Shown one piece after another: positions 7,801 to 16,500 of a stretch of DNA of 64,000 nt. Every line of letters starts with the position of its first letter. Within the stretch, counting starts at the first letter, position 1. The stretch covers positions 17,960 to 81,959 of the forward strand of contig NZ_FNAF01000007.1 of NCBI RefSeq assembly GCF_900101835.1, given 5' to 3'. Origin of the DNA: Peptococcus niger. Its GTDB lineage: Bacteria > Bacillota > Peptococcia > Peptococcales > Peptococcaceae. The position numbers and the translations under genes are program-made. The notes below the pieces were generated by a model, which was given only the letters and a program-made list of their open reading frames with translations, ran no database searches and had not been told where the DNA came from.

Positions 7801-9371
7801 GCCCAATCTAAAGCTCGAGGCAAACTATCATACTCATCCGCTTCTTTTTTCTCCTGCAATGCCATTCTTTTTAGATAGTCTTTGGCGGCTTGGTAGTCTT
7901 TCAACGCAGTAGCGTGCATGCCATACAGCTGAGCCGGGGAAAAGCTTTTGTTGTTTGCATATTTTTTTAACTGCTTGATTTTGCCTTCAAGGGTTTCTCT
8001 GTGCCTAGTCAATTCTGCATTGTTTTCATCTTCCGGCATTTGATCATACAACTTTTGCATTTGCTCTGACAGTTCGGGCAGTTGTGCACGATGGGCGCTG
8101 ACGAACTTGTCCATGGCGGCGGCTAGGCTGCTTTGGGCTTGATCGACTTCGTTCTTCTTGGCGTCGGCTTTTTCCTGAATGCCTTTGGCCTGGTCATAAC
8201 TCGCTTTGAACGGAGCAAGAAGGGCTTCATCGTATTTGACTGTGATGCCGTTACTGGTCGTGTTATTGGCATCCAACCATGCCTTGGCTTTGGCAAGACT
8301 CGCTTGTAGGGCTTGCTTATCAGCTTTTTCCTGCTCTTCCTGGGGAGGCGTCGGTTCTGGTGCCGGTTTCGATCCCGGTTTGGTCGAGCTGCTCCCAGAA
8401 TGGCTTGAACCGCTTGACCTACTTGAACTCCGGCTCCCTTGCGGTTTCTCCTTGTCTTGAATCTTTTCTTCCTTTCGGACCGGCTTGCCGTCAATCAAAA
8501 TGCGGCTGTTTTTATCCGCAGCAACTGCCTTGTCCAGCTTCACGTTTTTTAATGACAAGGTCGGCTGGGTTGAAGAAGATTTCCCTGCTGAGTTGCCTTC
8601 AACAGCCAGTGTCAATTGTCCCTTAATATGGCCGCCCTCTAAGCTAACACCGTCTGTGGTGACGGTAACATCATTAACATCACCAAGCTTATAGGTACCA
8701 GGAATAGAGAATACCGGATTTTTATGAATTGCCCGATCCAGCCATAGAATGGCTTCCGTCCGGCTGCACGGTACTTTCAAATTTTTAGGCAGGTCTGTTG
8801 TCGCAACAACACCATCAATTAGGCTTCTTTCCACGGACGTTTTTGCCCAATCGGACACAGCGTCAACGGTTACATTTGATTTAACGGTCTGCTGGTTGAG
8901 CTTTGACAATCGGGATGCCACGGCAATGGCCTGCTCAGCAGTTAAGGTCTCAGTCGGTGCAAAAGTGTTTGGGTCAAATCCCACCAAATATCCTGCAGAA
9001 ACGGCACGAGCCACATCTTCATAGTACCAGTCATCCGGTTTAACATCTTTAAAACGGGTAATGTCCGTTTTTTTATTGAACTTCTCAGCGCGATTGATTA
9101 ACGCGGCGAACTCTGCGCGCGTGATTGGTTTTTCCGGGTTAATATTCCCCTCTTGATCACCCTTGAGCTCTCCACTGGCAATCCAAGATTTTAAAAGTTT
9201 TTCGTGCCGATGTCCGGCAATGTCCGACCCTCCTTTTTCCATATGCGTCATACTCGCCTGTGCTGTTTGAGTTTGCTCGGCAGCCAATACATTCACCGGC
9301 ATACCAGTTGCCAATAGGCTTACGCTGAGAATAGTAGCGCAAATTTTTTTGGTCATGTTGTTATTCTCCAT
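4809..9371 (-). CDS. SLH-anchored FMN-binding surface protein with FIVAR-like repeats
   Basis: 1520-residue exported protein. Order: signal peptide (~1-31); SLH region (~50-215, with NPEKPITRAEFAALINR and FAPTETLTAEQAIAVASR) that should bind cell-wall polymer; a Ser/Gly/Pro-rich linker (~310-345); a FIVAR-like helical repeat (~347-505); a linker domain; an FMN-binding domain (~605-775) with DVHTGAT at 755-761, where the threonine would carry FMN added by ApbE; beta-rich domains to ~1015; then three more helical repeats of 159-162 residues (1041-1520). Repeats 2 and 3 are nearly identical in DNA. It is the last gene of the flavin locus. Start at 9371 follows AAAGGA; ATG 9356 is an alternative. 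Function in surface electron transfer is inferred. Confidence 0.85.
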   Translation of the reverse strand: MENNNMTKKICATILSVSLLATGMPVNVLAAEQTQTAQASMTHMEKGGSDIAGHRHEKLLKSWIASGELKGDQEGNINPEKPITRAEFAALINRAEKFNKKTDITRFKDVKPDDWYYEDVARAVSAGYLVGFDPNTFAPTETLTAEQAIAVASRLSKLNQQTVKSNVTVDAVSDWAKTSVERSLIDGVVATTDLPKNLKVPCSRTEAILWLDRAIHKNPVFSIPGTYKLGDVNDVTVTTDGVSLEGGHIKGQLTLAVEGNSAGKSSSTQPTLSLKNVKLDKAVAADKNSRILIDGKPVRKEEKIQDKEKPQGSRSSSRSSGSSHSGSSSTKPGSKPAPEPTPPQEEQEKADKQALQASLAKAKAWLDANNTTSNGITVKYDEALLAPFKASYDQAKGIQEKADAKKNEVDQAQSSLAAAMDKFVSAHRAQLPELSEQMQKLYDQMPEDENNAELTRHRETLEGKIKQLKKYANNKSFSPAQLYGMHATALKDYQAAKDYLKRMALQEKKEADEYDSLPRALDWAVNMPLTASIIEAQFDDLPDGAHVVTPETVTFDASGDKNVQVTIKFSDGSTKVVPLLVSVKAKANDFSTVRIRPIKELKALDAGKVYTDGTYQGIGRGYLKNIYVTVTVEGGKIKAIEKTEKDAKIDDGGKFERIGFHRIINTLKDKQDPQSLAAQLNTKLDLVQGMYDMAAKEQHSDAAYAKAMEHFFGSAAGAPSGLANMLPVNILDILGNTVTRKLKAANYDRIPGTPDVHTGATWTARGTANAVVNALQKARPDNNVLEMKVRGSHVEYNKLTKADGITGYVRGEKFLYKDYEVVLTKRGNKQEIIQGKDFAAKGIKVINQTTGAVIPDGMVLNEETIGGRLSNGLKVEFIHQASGSRYPMSMSGIALSERLKLQSIEYRLKEGTTDGKIFFTPPDAQWDEFIVYVKMKKEEFAEIAGKKIEVRVNYVDKNGKTYHVDVLGDRAVMVPTNPTERVELQVKGLPLETDQEDGRAVSIPYDLYRLDFSKSIDSGSGSVEPLPNPGPGSEPQPTPQEKADKQALQASLAKAKAWLDANNTTSNGITVKYDEALLAPFKASYEQAKGINDNEIAKQSEVTEAQKNLDKAMVSFRSANQQKLSDLAIKMETLNKSIPESDSDPELIGHKDKVSGHITLLKKYAKNRVMSPAQLYFFYARAEKDYEAAVAYLKTLAPAEKADKQALQASLAKAKAWLDANNTTSNGITVKYDEALLAPFKASYEQAKGINDNEIAKQSEVTEAQKNLDKAMVSFRSANQQKLSDLAIKMETLNKSIPESDSDSELIGHKDKVGGHITLLKKYAKNKVMSPAQLYFFYARAEKDYQAAVAYLKTLAPAEKADKQVLEASLAKAKAWLDANNTKIGGDDIKYDADLLAPFETAYNVAKSVNDEANIGKYEVEQAKNTLDEAMDTFAAGYRMKALELADKIQKLHDQIPVKIAGDQGDMFKESLSGRKGLLERQGQNLKTPPSYLCRYIVQAERVYSEAEAYLKSLAPEERG
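5298..6251 (-). repeat. Tandem 477-bp coding repeat, two near-identical copies
   Basis: Two adjacent units (5298-5774 and 5775-6251) encode the 159-residue segments starting EKADKQALQA. By eye they differ at only a handful of bases. More diverged units flank them (about 4812-5297 and 7857-8333). This is a recent in-frame duplication. Confidence 0.9.
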
Positions 9372-9423
9372 TGGGTCATCCTTTCTAATTTACAGCAGCA
9401 ATTTGCATCTATTGATCGATAAA

Positions 9424-9440
9424 GGCAGAAAATTTCTGCC
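9424..9440 (-). terminator. Weak hairpin between the two FMN genes
   Basis: GGCAGAAATTTTCTGCC followed by TTTAT on the minus strand, 17 bases after the stop of the 935-residue gene. It may reduce readthrough into the downstream SLH gene. Confidence 0.45.
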
Positions 9441-9456
9441 CTTATGGATAACTGGT

Positions 9457-12264
9457 TTATGCTGGCTCCACAGTTTCCGTTACCATGGCACCGTCATAGT
9501 CAGCTTGAGCGGCCTCCAGCGCCTTGGTCAAGGCTTCCATTAAAGCAGACCACTCGTCTTGAGAAATAGTTCTTGTTGGCTCTGTGCCAAAGAATGATGC
9601 CATCTCGTCTTTAGCGTCTGACCAGCTCTTAAGGGCTTTTCCCCATAAGGCATGCTCAGTTTCCGACTTGTGCTTGAGTGCTTCAATTTCTTTATTTTTT
9701 TCATCCAGTGCCTTATCTTTTTCCGCCAGCAGTGTCCTTAACTCGGCAAGGTCTTCATTCGCTTCACCAGCTGGGGTCCCACCGGGAGCAGAAGGAGCAC
9801 TGCTGAGGGCATTTTTCACTGCTTCGATTAAGCCTTTAGATGTATAGGTGCTCCCGCTAATAACATCTACGTCCAAACGCTGTCCGGCAATCATCGCTTT
9901 TGGTATTTCTTTAAATGGTCTTCTTCTATATTTTGAGCTTTCAGCATTTTTCAGAACTTTAATTTCAGTTAGTTTTCCGCCGGCAACGGTCACTTCCACT
10001 TCAATGGGCCTTCTTTCTCCATTTAAAGCAGCATACTCATCCGGATCCACCTCCTGCATGCTGTCCGGTCCGGTTGACCCATGATAACCATAGCCCTTAC
10101 CTGTATAGACACCATCCGGGATTTTTGTTAAATCCAAGCCGGTTTTCGGTTGCTCCGACTGTTGACCAGCCTCCAATTCTCGGATCTTCGCTTTTAGACT
10201 TTCAATTTCTTTGGCATGTTTTTCCTCTAAGGCTTTGATGAGCGCATCACTGTCACCACTGCCGGCCCCGGCAAAGGAGGCTTTCATGGCCTGAATCACA
10301 GCATTTTTCAAGGCATTTGACGTGAAAGTTGCCCCGGATACGACATCAACCCCCTGCACCCCTTGCTTAGCAATAATTTGAGGAATAATTTGCTCTATCG
10401 CATCGCTATAATAGGGGTCTGTTTCACCGGACCGGTCCAAGACATCAATAGCGGTTATTTTTTTATCCTTTACGGTAATCGAAAGCTTCAAGGTGTCATG
10501 GCCCTGGTCCCCGTACCCTCGAGCACTCCCCATAAAGGTGCCATCGTGCAATTCTCCACCGGTCAAGGAAGAAGCCAGTTGTTGGTTCAATGTCTCTATT
10601 TCTTCTTTTAAGCGCTTGTTTTCTTCTTCCAACGCCGGATTTCCGCCGGCATCTTGCTCACTTTTAAGCCCTGCTGATTGACGCAGCGCCCGAACCGTTG
10701 CTTTTAAGATGGCCTTTGATGAAAAAGTCGCGCCACTGACAACATCAACGCCGGCTGTGCTGCCACGAGATAGCACATTATTTATCAAGCCTTCTGCCTG
10801 GGCGAAATATTGGGCGTCTTCAGACTGATCGACAATATCCAAAGCGGTGATGCGTTTATTTTTAACAGTAACACGCACTGTTACAGCACTCTTATACCCT
10901 TGTGCTGTGCCGGTAAAGGTCCCATCTTGCCACTGGTCAGCAGGGGGTTCGCTTTCTCCATTGTCGGATTTTTTAAGTTGTTCGTTTTCCGCTTTCAGCT
11001 TTTTAATGGTCGCTTCCAAATCTTGTTTAGCCTTTTTGAAGGCTTGGTCATCCACCCGTCCACTCGCTTGGCTTAGCGCATCGTTGACCGCATCAAGTAA
11101 GCCAGTAGAACTAAAGGTGGCTCCGGAAACCGTATCAACTCCGATGGTACCGCCAGCTTTTACAACTGCTGCTAAAAGAGGCAAGGCTTTATCAAGATAG
11201 GCCTTATCATCATCACTGGAGATAAGCTTAGCCGACTGTATTTTCCCGTCTTTAACCACCACTTCTACGGTGGATAGGGTATTGTACCCCTTGGCAGAGC
11301 CTTGATAAACCCCATCTTTTAAAGCGCCACTCGGGGGCGCAGGTGCATTTTTCTTTTTCAAAGCAGCCAACTGTTCTTTTAATTTTTTATTTTCTTGTTC
11401 AAGACGCCCTGTCCCGGCAGCCTCTGCAGTACCGGTTTTTTTCTCAGAAGCAGAGCCACCTGCTTTTTCCAACGCATCGTTAAGTGCATTAAGTAAGCCA
11501 TTCGATGAAAATGTTGCTCCGCTGACCACGTCAATACCATCCGTACCTTTTTTCCCAATGGCTTGGTCCAATATCCGCATGGCATTGTTGATGTAGGGCG
11601 CATCATCATTACCGGAAATCATTCTTGCCGATGCGATAACACCATTAGCAATCACAACTTCTACGCTCAAGCTTCCGGCATAGCCCTGCCCTGTCCCAAT
11701 ATACGTACCGTCCTGCAAATGAGCAAAGCTTTTTGCTGCAGCTGCCGCCGGTTGACGCATTCCACCGGACCGGCCCTGACCTGACGAACGACTTCCTGCC
11801 GCTGATGAGTGGGGAGCGGCCTTGCCACCGGCTTTCGCCAAAGCATTAGCAGTCGCTTCTATGATAGCCCTACTGGTAAAGGTGGCACCTGAAACAGTAT
11901 CCACTTCCAAGTTACCCTTTGCCAAGATACGTTGGATAACGCTTGCTCCTTTTTCATAGTAACCCGGTGTTTCTGTATGACTTAGGACTTTTAAATCGAC
12001 AATCTTTCCTCCCTTAACGGTTACCTGAACGGTCACCGTTCCGGAATAACCTTCTGCACTACCTGTGTACGTGCCATCTTTCAAACCATCCGGCGTACTT
12101 TTTTTAATGTTGCTGAGACCCGTTGGCTTGCTCCGTTCCGGCCTGACGCGCGCCTGCTTCTGAACGGATTGGCTATCCTCACCTGCAGATCCCATGGCAT
12201 AACCGGTTGTTAGACTGGTTAAGAGCGACAGCGTTAAAAGAATACTGATAAAACTTTTATTCAT
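9457..12264 (-). CDS. Exported protein with six FMN-binding domains
   Basis: 935 residues. A signal peptide (~1-25) precedes six FMN_bind domains, each with the covalent flavinylation motif: DTVSGAT 122-128, DVVSGAT 245-251, DTVSGAT 377-383, DVVSGAT 507-513, DVVSGAT 640-646 and DVISGST 800-806. Each domain begins with a DGTYTG-like strand. Heptad-rich linkers follow domains 2 to 6 (for example LEQENKKLKEQLAALKKK and FKKAKQDLEATIKKLKAENEQLKK). No SLH or membrane anchor is visible, so it may be soluble in the wall space or held through coiled coils. It sits between the membrane and small FMN genes upstream and the SLH-FMN gene downstream. A multi-flavin electron carrier is inferred; the motif count is direct. 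Confidence 0.87.
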   Translation of the reverse strand: MNKSFISILLTLSLLTSLTTGYAMGSAGEDSQSVQKQARVRPERSKPTGLSNIKKSTPDGLKDGTYTGSAEGYSGTVTVQVTVKGGKIVDLKVLSHTETPGYYEKGASVIQRILAKGNLEVDTVSGATFTSRAIIEATANALAKAGGKAAPHSSAAGSRSSGQGRSGGMRQPAAAAAKSFAHLQDGTYIGTGQGYAGSLSVEVVIANGVIASARMISGNDDAPYINNAMRILDQAIGKKGTDGIDVVSGATFSSNGLLNALNDALEKAGGSASEKKTGTAEAAGTGRLEQENKKLKEQLAALKKKNAPAPPSGALKDGVYQGSAKGYNTLSTVEVVVKDGKIQSAKLISSDDDKAYLDKALPLLAAVVKAGGTIGVDTVSGATFSSTGLLDAVNDALSQASGRVDDQAFKKAKQDLEATIKKLKAENEQLKKSDNGESEPPADQWQDGTFTGTAQGYKSAVTVRVTVKNKRITALDIVDQSEDAQYFAQAEGLINNVLSRGSTAGVDVVSGATFSSKAILKATVRALRQSAGLKSEQDAGGNPALEEENKRLKEEIETLNQQLASSLTGGELHDGTFMGSARGYGDQGHDTLKLSITVKDKKITAIDVLDRSGETDPYYSDAIEQIIPQIIAKQGVQGVDVVSGATFTSNALKNAVIQAMKASFAGAGSGDSDALIKALEEKHAKEIESLKAKIRELEAGQQSEQPKTGLDLTKIPDGVYTGKGYGYHGSTGPDSMQEVDPDEYAALNGERRPIEVEVTVAGGKLTEIKVLKNAESSKYRRRPFKEIPKAMIAGQRLDVDVISGSTYTSKGLIEAVKNALSSAPSAPGGTPAGEANEDLAELRTLLAEKDKALDEKNKEIEALKHKSETEHALWGKALKSWSDAKDEMASFFGTEPTRTISQDEWSALMEALTKALEAAQADYDGAMVTETVEPA

Positions 12265-12284
12265 TCTTCACCTTCTTCCTTTAG

Positions 12285-12689
12285 CTATGCTTTTGCTTTC
12301 TCGATTGCCTGATCTACTGCGTCTAAAAATCCGCAAGAGCTAAATGTCGCGCCGGAAACAGTATCTGTTTTTGTCGTTTGCTTTTCCATAACAGCTGCCA
12401 TGAGCGGCTGTATTTTGGTGATATAATCAGCATCATCCTTTGTCTCAGTTATTTTCGTTTGAGCAATCCAGCCGTTTTTTATAGTAACTTGCACCGTCAT
12501 GTCACCATTATAACCTGGAGCAGAGCCAGTAAATGTCCCATTGCGATAGGGTCCCGGCGCGCGACTGTCAACATCAGCAGTGGCACCGGATGTATCCGCT
12601 TCAACCACTTCCGCTTGAGCAACCACGCTGCCTAAGCAGATGCCAATAACAACACAGGTCACAAGCCATTTTTTCCTACTTTTTGTCAT
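12285..12689 (-). CDS. Small exported FMN-binding domain protein
   Basis: 134 residues from ATG 12689: an N-terminal hydrophobic signal or anchor (KWLVTCVVIGICLGSVVAQA, ~8-27), then one FMN_bind domain (~50-134) with DTVSGAT at 109-115. The start overlaps the stop of the upstream ferric-reductase-like gene as ATGA, so the two are translationally coupled and probably work together: the membrane protein passes electrons to this flavin. A longer in-frame reading to 12824 lies inside the upstream gene and is rejected. Domain arrangement recalls FMN subunits that take electrons from membrane quinol or haem proteins; partner identity is inferred. Confidence 0.85.
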   Translation of the reverse strand: MTKSRKKWLVTCVVIGICLGSVVAQAEVVEADTSGATADVDSRAPGPYRNGTFTGSAPGYNGDMTVQVTIKNGWIAQTKITETKDDADYITKIQPLMAAVMEKQTTKTDTVSGATFSSCGFLDAVDQAIEKAKA

Positions 12690-13417
12690 GACACCATCCG
12701 CCCCTCTCTCACAACGCGCATCACAGCGAATACCAGCGCTTTCACCGGCTGGTAAAAGCGCAAAATAAGATAGACTGCAAATAAAATTGTATAGGCAGTC
12801 ACTGCAACACCATAGCCTTGCCAATCATGAGACGCATAAGCCAGCACCACATGTGCGTACACAAAGGCATAGAACAAATACGCATGCCGCTGAAGCGCCT
12901 TCCAGCGTTTTCCTTTCATCAATTTTCTAACCCTTGGAAAAGACGTCACCCAAAGTGGTATGAAGATGGCGCCGGCATAAACGCCAAACAAAATTACCAT
13001 ACTATAAAGCCAAAAAGCACGACCGGTCAAGTGGCTAAAGCGATCCATATGCACCATAAGATCTATCAAATAATGTACCAAATGCGGCAATAAAGTGATG
13101 CCCGCAACAATAGACAACTCACCGCGAATACGCATGATTTTTTTTCTTACATCCCATTTTCTCGGCAAAACGGCGCCAAACATGACTACAATAAAAATTG
13201 CTGTAGCCAGCGTTCCATTATCGAACAAAGCTGAGATAGCGCTAACGGATGTACTCAACTTCAATTGCCAGCCTTGTAGCGATAAAACATAACCCGCCGT
13301 AGCAGTAATGGAAAAGATACAGGCTGCTGAATAAAGCGCCCAATCCCAAAGGCCAATGTGTTTACCTAAAACCTTCGTTAACAGAATCGTTATAATGATA
13401 CATATGATTAAATCCAT
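12686..13417 (-). CDS. Ferric-reductase-like membrane protein
   Basis: 243 residues with about six transmembrane helices. It resembles the ferric reductase-like transmembrane domain (YedZ/MsrQ group): the segment RIRGELSIVAGITLLPHLVHYLID holds H112 and H115, and RWKALQRHAYLFYAFVYAHVVLAYA holds H178 and H189, candidate haem b ligands on two helices. It is the first gene of the downstream FMN cluster, with a promoter at 13493-13522 and TTGGAGGGG before its ATG. Likely role: moving electrons from the membrane pool to exported flavins. Haem binding is inferred, not proven. Confidence 0.72.
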   Translation of the reverse strand: MDLIICIIITILLTKVLGKHIGLWDWALYSAACIFSITATAGYVLSLQGWQLKLSTSVSAISALFDNGTLATAIFIVVMFGAVLPRKWDVRKKIMRIRGELSIVAGITLLPHLVHYLIDLMVHMDRFSHLTGRAFWLYSMVILFGVYAGAIFIPLWVTSFPRVRKLMKGKRWKALQRHAYLFYAFVYAHVVLAYASHDWQGYGVAVTAYTILFAVYLILRFYQPVKALVFAVMRVVREGRMVS

Positions 13418-13492
13418 AGCCCCTCCAACAAGTCATTATTTTTAGTGCCATACTTCATACACCCCAACTCACAAAACGCTTTTATTGTTAGG

Positions 13493-13522
13493 ATTATATC
13501 TTTGGGTATTCCAACAACACAA
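13493..13522 (-). promoter_or_regulatory. Promoter of the ferric-reductase-like/FMN operon
   Basis: Minus-strand TTGTGT (13517-13522) and TATAAT (13493-13498), 18-base spacer, 76 bases before the start codon. It overlaps the terminator of the upstream SLH gene. Confidence 0.6.
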
Positions 13523-13524
13523 AA

Positions 13525-13558
13525 GGCCGCGCTGAATGTTATACCTTCCAGCGCAGCC
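13525..13558 (-). terminator. Terminator of the 1317-residue SLH-FMN gene
   Basis: GGCTGCGCTGGAA pairs with a near-complement ending GCGCGGCC; TTTTG follows on the minus strand, and five A residues on the other side suggest weak bidirectional use. Confidence 0.8.
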
Positions 13559-13580
13559 TTTTTCTTATCCTAACGTTATT

Positions 13581-16500
13581 TTACTTGAACTGAGCTTCAA
13601 ACTGCGAGAAAGCGTCTAAAATAGCTTCTTTTGCTGCATTTGAACTAATTGTAGCACCGCTTACTGCATCAATATTTTTATCATTACGATTTGCATTGTC
13701 ATAAAGCGTTTGCAAACCTTCAAAATCAGCCTTAGATTTAATCCCCTTTCTTTTAATCACCTCAAGGAAGCTCTCTGTGCGCGGGTCCTCTTCTGGATTT
13801 CCATAGATCATATTGTTCCAATAATCTTGATTTTTTATGAAAATAGGACCATAGTCTTTAATCGGACCAGAGGAGAATTCTCCACCATCTTCCATAGTGT
13901 AAGTAAGCTCATCCACTTGCTCAAGGGTAGCAGATCCCGCGCTATTTTGGGGATCAACGCCCTCTTTAGCTATAGCAGGATTTAATTCAAACTTCTCAAC
14001 TTCATGTTTATCGTTAAAGGTAACGGTTGCTACCAAGTAGTAGCTTGTTGCACCTGTCCAAGTCTTATCAAGTTTTTCCCCACGTTCACGCGCCGGCTTT
14101 AATCGTTCATCCGTTTTATCGTTTTTATCAATCCGCTTTACATGGGCAAGCCCTTTAAAGGTATACTGAATCGTCTTCCCGGTGCGAAGTTCAAAAGGCA
14201 ATTCTAAATCTTCATACTCATCGCTTTGAAGAAGCAGGGTATACTTCCCGGCATCACTTGCTGTCAGGTGTTTCAAAGCCAGGGTTCGCTTAGCAAAGTC
14301 TAAGACATACTTATCCTCAGCAATGACCTCTTCACCTTTTTTCAAAACAGCCTTGGTCACAGTTCTGTCTTGAATTTCAGCAGGCAATTGCACAAGTGTA
14401 TCTTGATCATTAAGGATGACGACACTATTTATAGAGGAGTATTCACCATTTGCCAATTTACCGGGTTTTTGCGTTTTTGCTTCTGCCATGGCATCTACCA
14501 ACTCTTTATAGATTGCTTTCAAATTTGCATTGTTCATTCTAGAGTCTTCAATGCCCTTTTTAGCCGCTTCAATCGCGTCCTTTAAGCGCTTATTACCCGG
14601 TCGAGTTTTATGCAGTTCTTGCGCCTCAGGCAATTCTTCAAGGATATCAAGGCGGTGGAACAATTTTTCACTTTTATAAAAGGCCAATTGGATATTAGCA
14701 GGACTAAAGGATTCTGATTGTTTCAAGTTTGACAATTCTTCGGTAAGACTGTCTAATTCTTCTTTAATAAACTCATTATCAACTTGACTTGCCCCATCCG
14801 TTAATACATCAAGTGTATCCTCAATACCCGCACGCATTTTTGCTTCGAAGTCCTTTTCCGCTTGAATTAAGGCTTCTTTTTCCGCTTTCAACTCATTATT
14901 GCTAAGCTCTCCACTTTTAAGGCCGTTTTCAGCCTTGGTCAAGGCCTCTTGAAGAGGGCCGCCCTTATCCTTGTCAAATTCCACCTGCATGAACTTCGCA
15001 CTTGCAAACCAGCCTTTAACTTTTTCAATTTCATTTTTTAAGGCTGTCTGCGCTTCAGATAATTGGCCAGACTCACCAGGGTTATCTGAGATTTCTTTAA
15101 ACATATACGTGTAAACGTCGTAGAAATCAAATTTTTCTTTTTGACCGCCCTGCAAAGCGTCCTTGCCATAGTTCACACTAACTGTTTCTTCAGGAGTAGA
15201 GGGTACTTGGAAGGCTTGGTCCGGTTTGCCTTGGAGAATATATTGCTGTCCTTTTTTATCTTCTAAAATAACGCGCACTTCAATCTTTTGATTGGCAATC
15301 TTTTTAAAGGTACTCTCCGGAACCGGCATGGTAAATTTAAAGCGATCAAAACCAGGCTTAGGCGTATAGAGATTTTTCCATTCATCAGTACCGGCGATAC
15401 GATATTGGAATTCCTTTTGCTTCAATTTTTGAGCCACGTTAACGAGAACAAGGAGTTCCTTTTTAACCCCGGAATCTTTATGGACAATGTTCAGTTCCAG
15501 GCCCTCTACCAAAGGATGACCGATATTTTCTTCCGTTAAAGGCATCCCATCCGGAATTTCTTTACCATTCTCTTTCTGTTCAACGCGAATGTTATTTTTA
15601 GCGAAATCCGCCCCTTTAATCGTTTCTGTTTGTCCACCGCGTTTTTTAAAGACAATGGTGTAATCACTAAAGTTGAAGGGATCACCTGCGTCATAACCCG
15701 TTGCCTTATCTTTACCGGCGTATCGGTCAAACTTAACCCGGTCCCCTTTAATTTCCAATCCTAAGATATTATTTTTAGGGTTCGCTTTATTGAGGGCATC
15801 AATGATTGCATTCGCTGTCCCATGACCGGTCCATGTGGCTCCGGAAGCGACATCCACTCGGTCATATTTAGCGGCTTTCAGCTGATGCAAAACTTTTTTA
15901 CCAATAGCATCGTAAGCGGTAATTTGGCTGCGGTAAATATTTTCAATGCCGCGCGGAGCATTTTCTTCCGTAGAGAAGAACCGTTTCATAGCCTCTTTAT
16001 AGGCTTCGTCACTATGTCCTTTTTCTGCAGCAAAAGCATACATCGCCTGAGTAACGTCTATTTTTGTATTTAACTGGGCAGCAACGCTTTGCGGATCTTG
16101 TTTATCAATGATTGTCTTAATAACATTTTCAAATCCACGCCGTTCATAATCGCCACCATCATCAATTTGCCCATCTCCAGCTTTATCCACCGCAACAATT
16201 TTGCCATTCTGGACCGTAACTTTGACATATAAGTTTTTCTGATAACCCAAGGCAAAACCTTCATAGACGCCGTCCACATAACCGCGATCATTATCCAAAG
16301 CCTTTATGGCTTCAATGGGTTTTACCGTCAGGCCACTATAATCATCCAGTTTTTCTTTAACATTTAAGGTAACATCCTGCTGCTTAGTACTTTTATCAGG
16401 AAATTCAATGGTAACGGTTACCTTTTGGGTCCCTGACTTTGTGAATTGGTGGGTCTTAGGTGCAATAATTTTTGCACCCTTAGGGAATGCTTTAAAGGTT

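Noticed and set aside
12690..12824. N-terminal extension of the small FMN protein
   Set aside because: The extra residues are antisense-like, cysteine-rich and lie within the upstream membrane gene; ATGA overlap with a signal peptide gives a better start.
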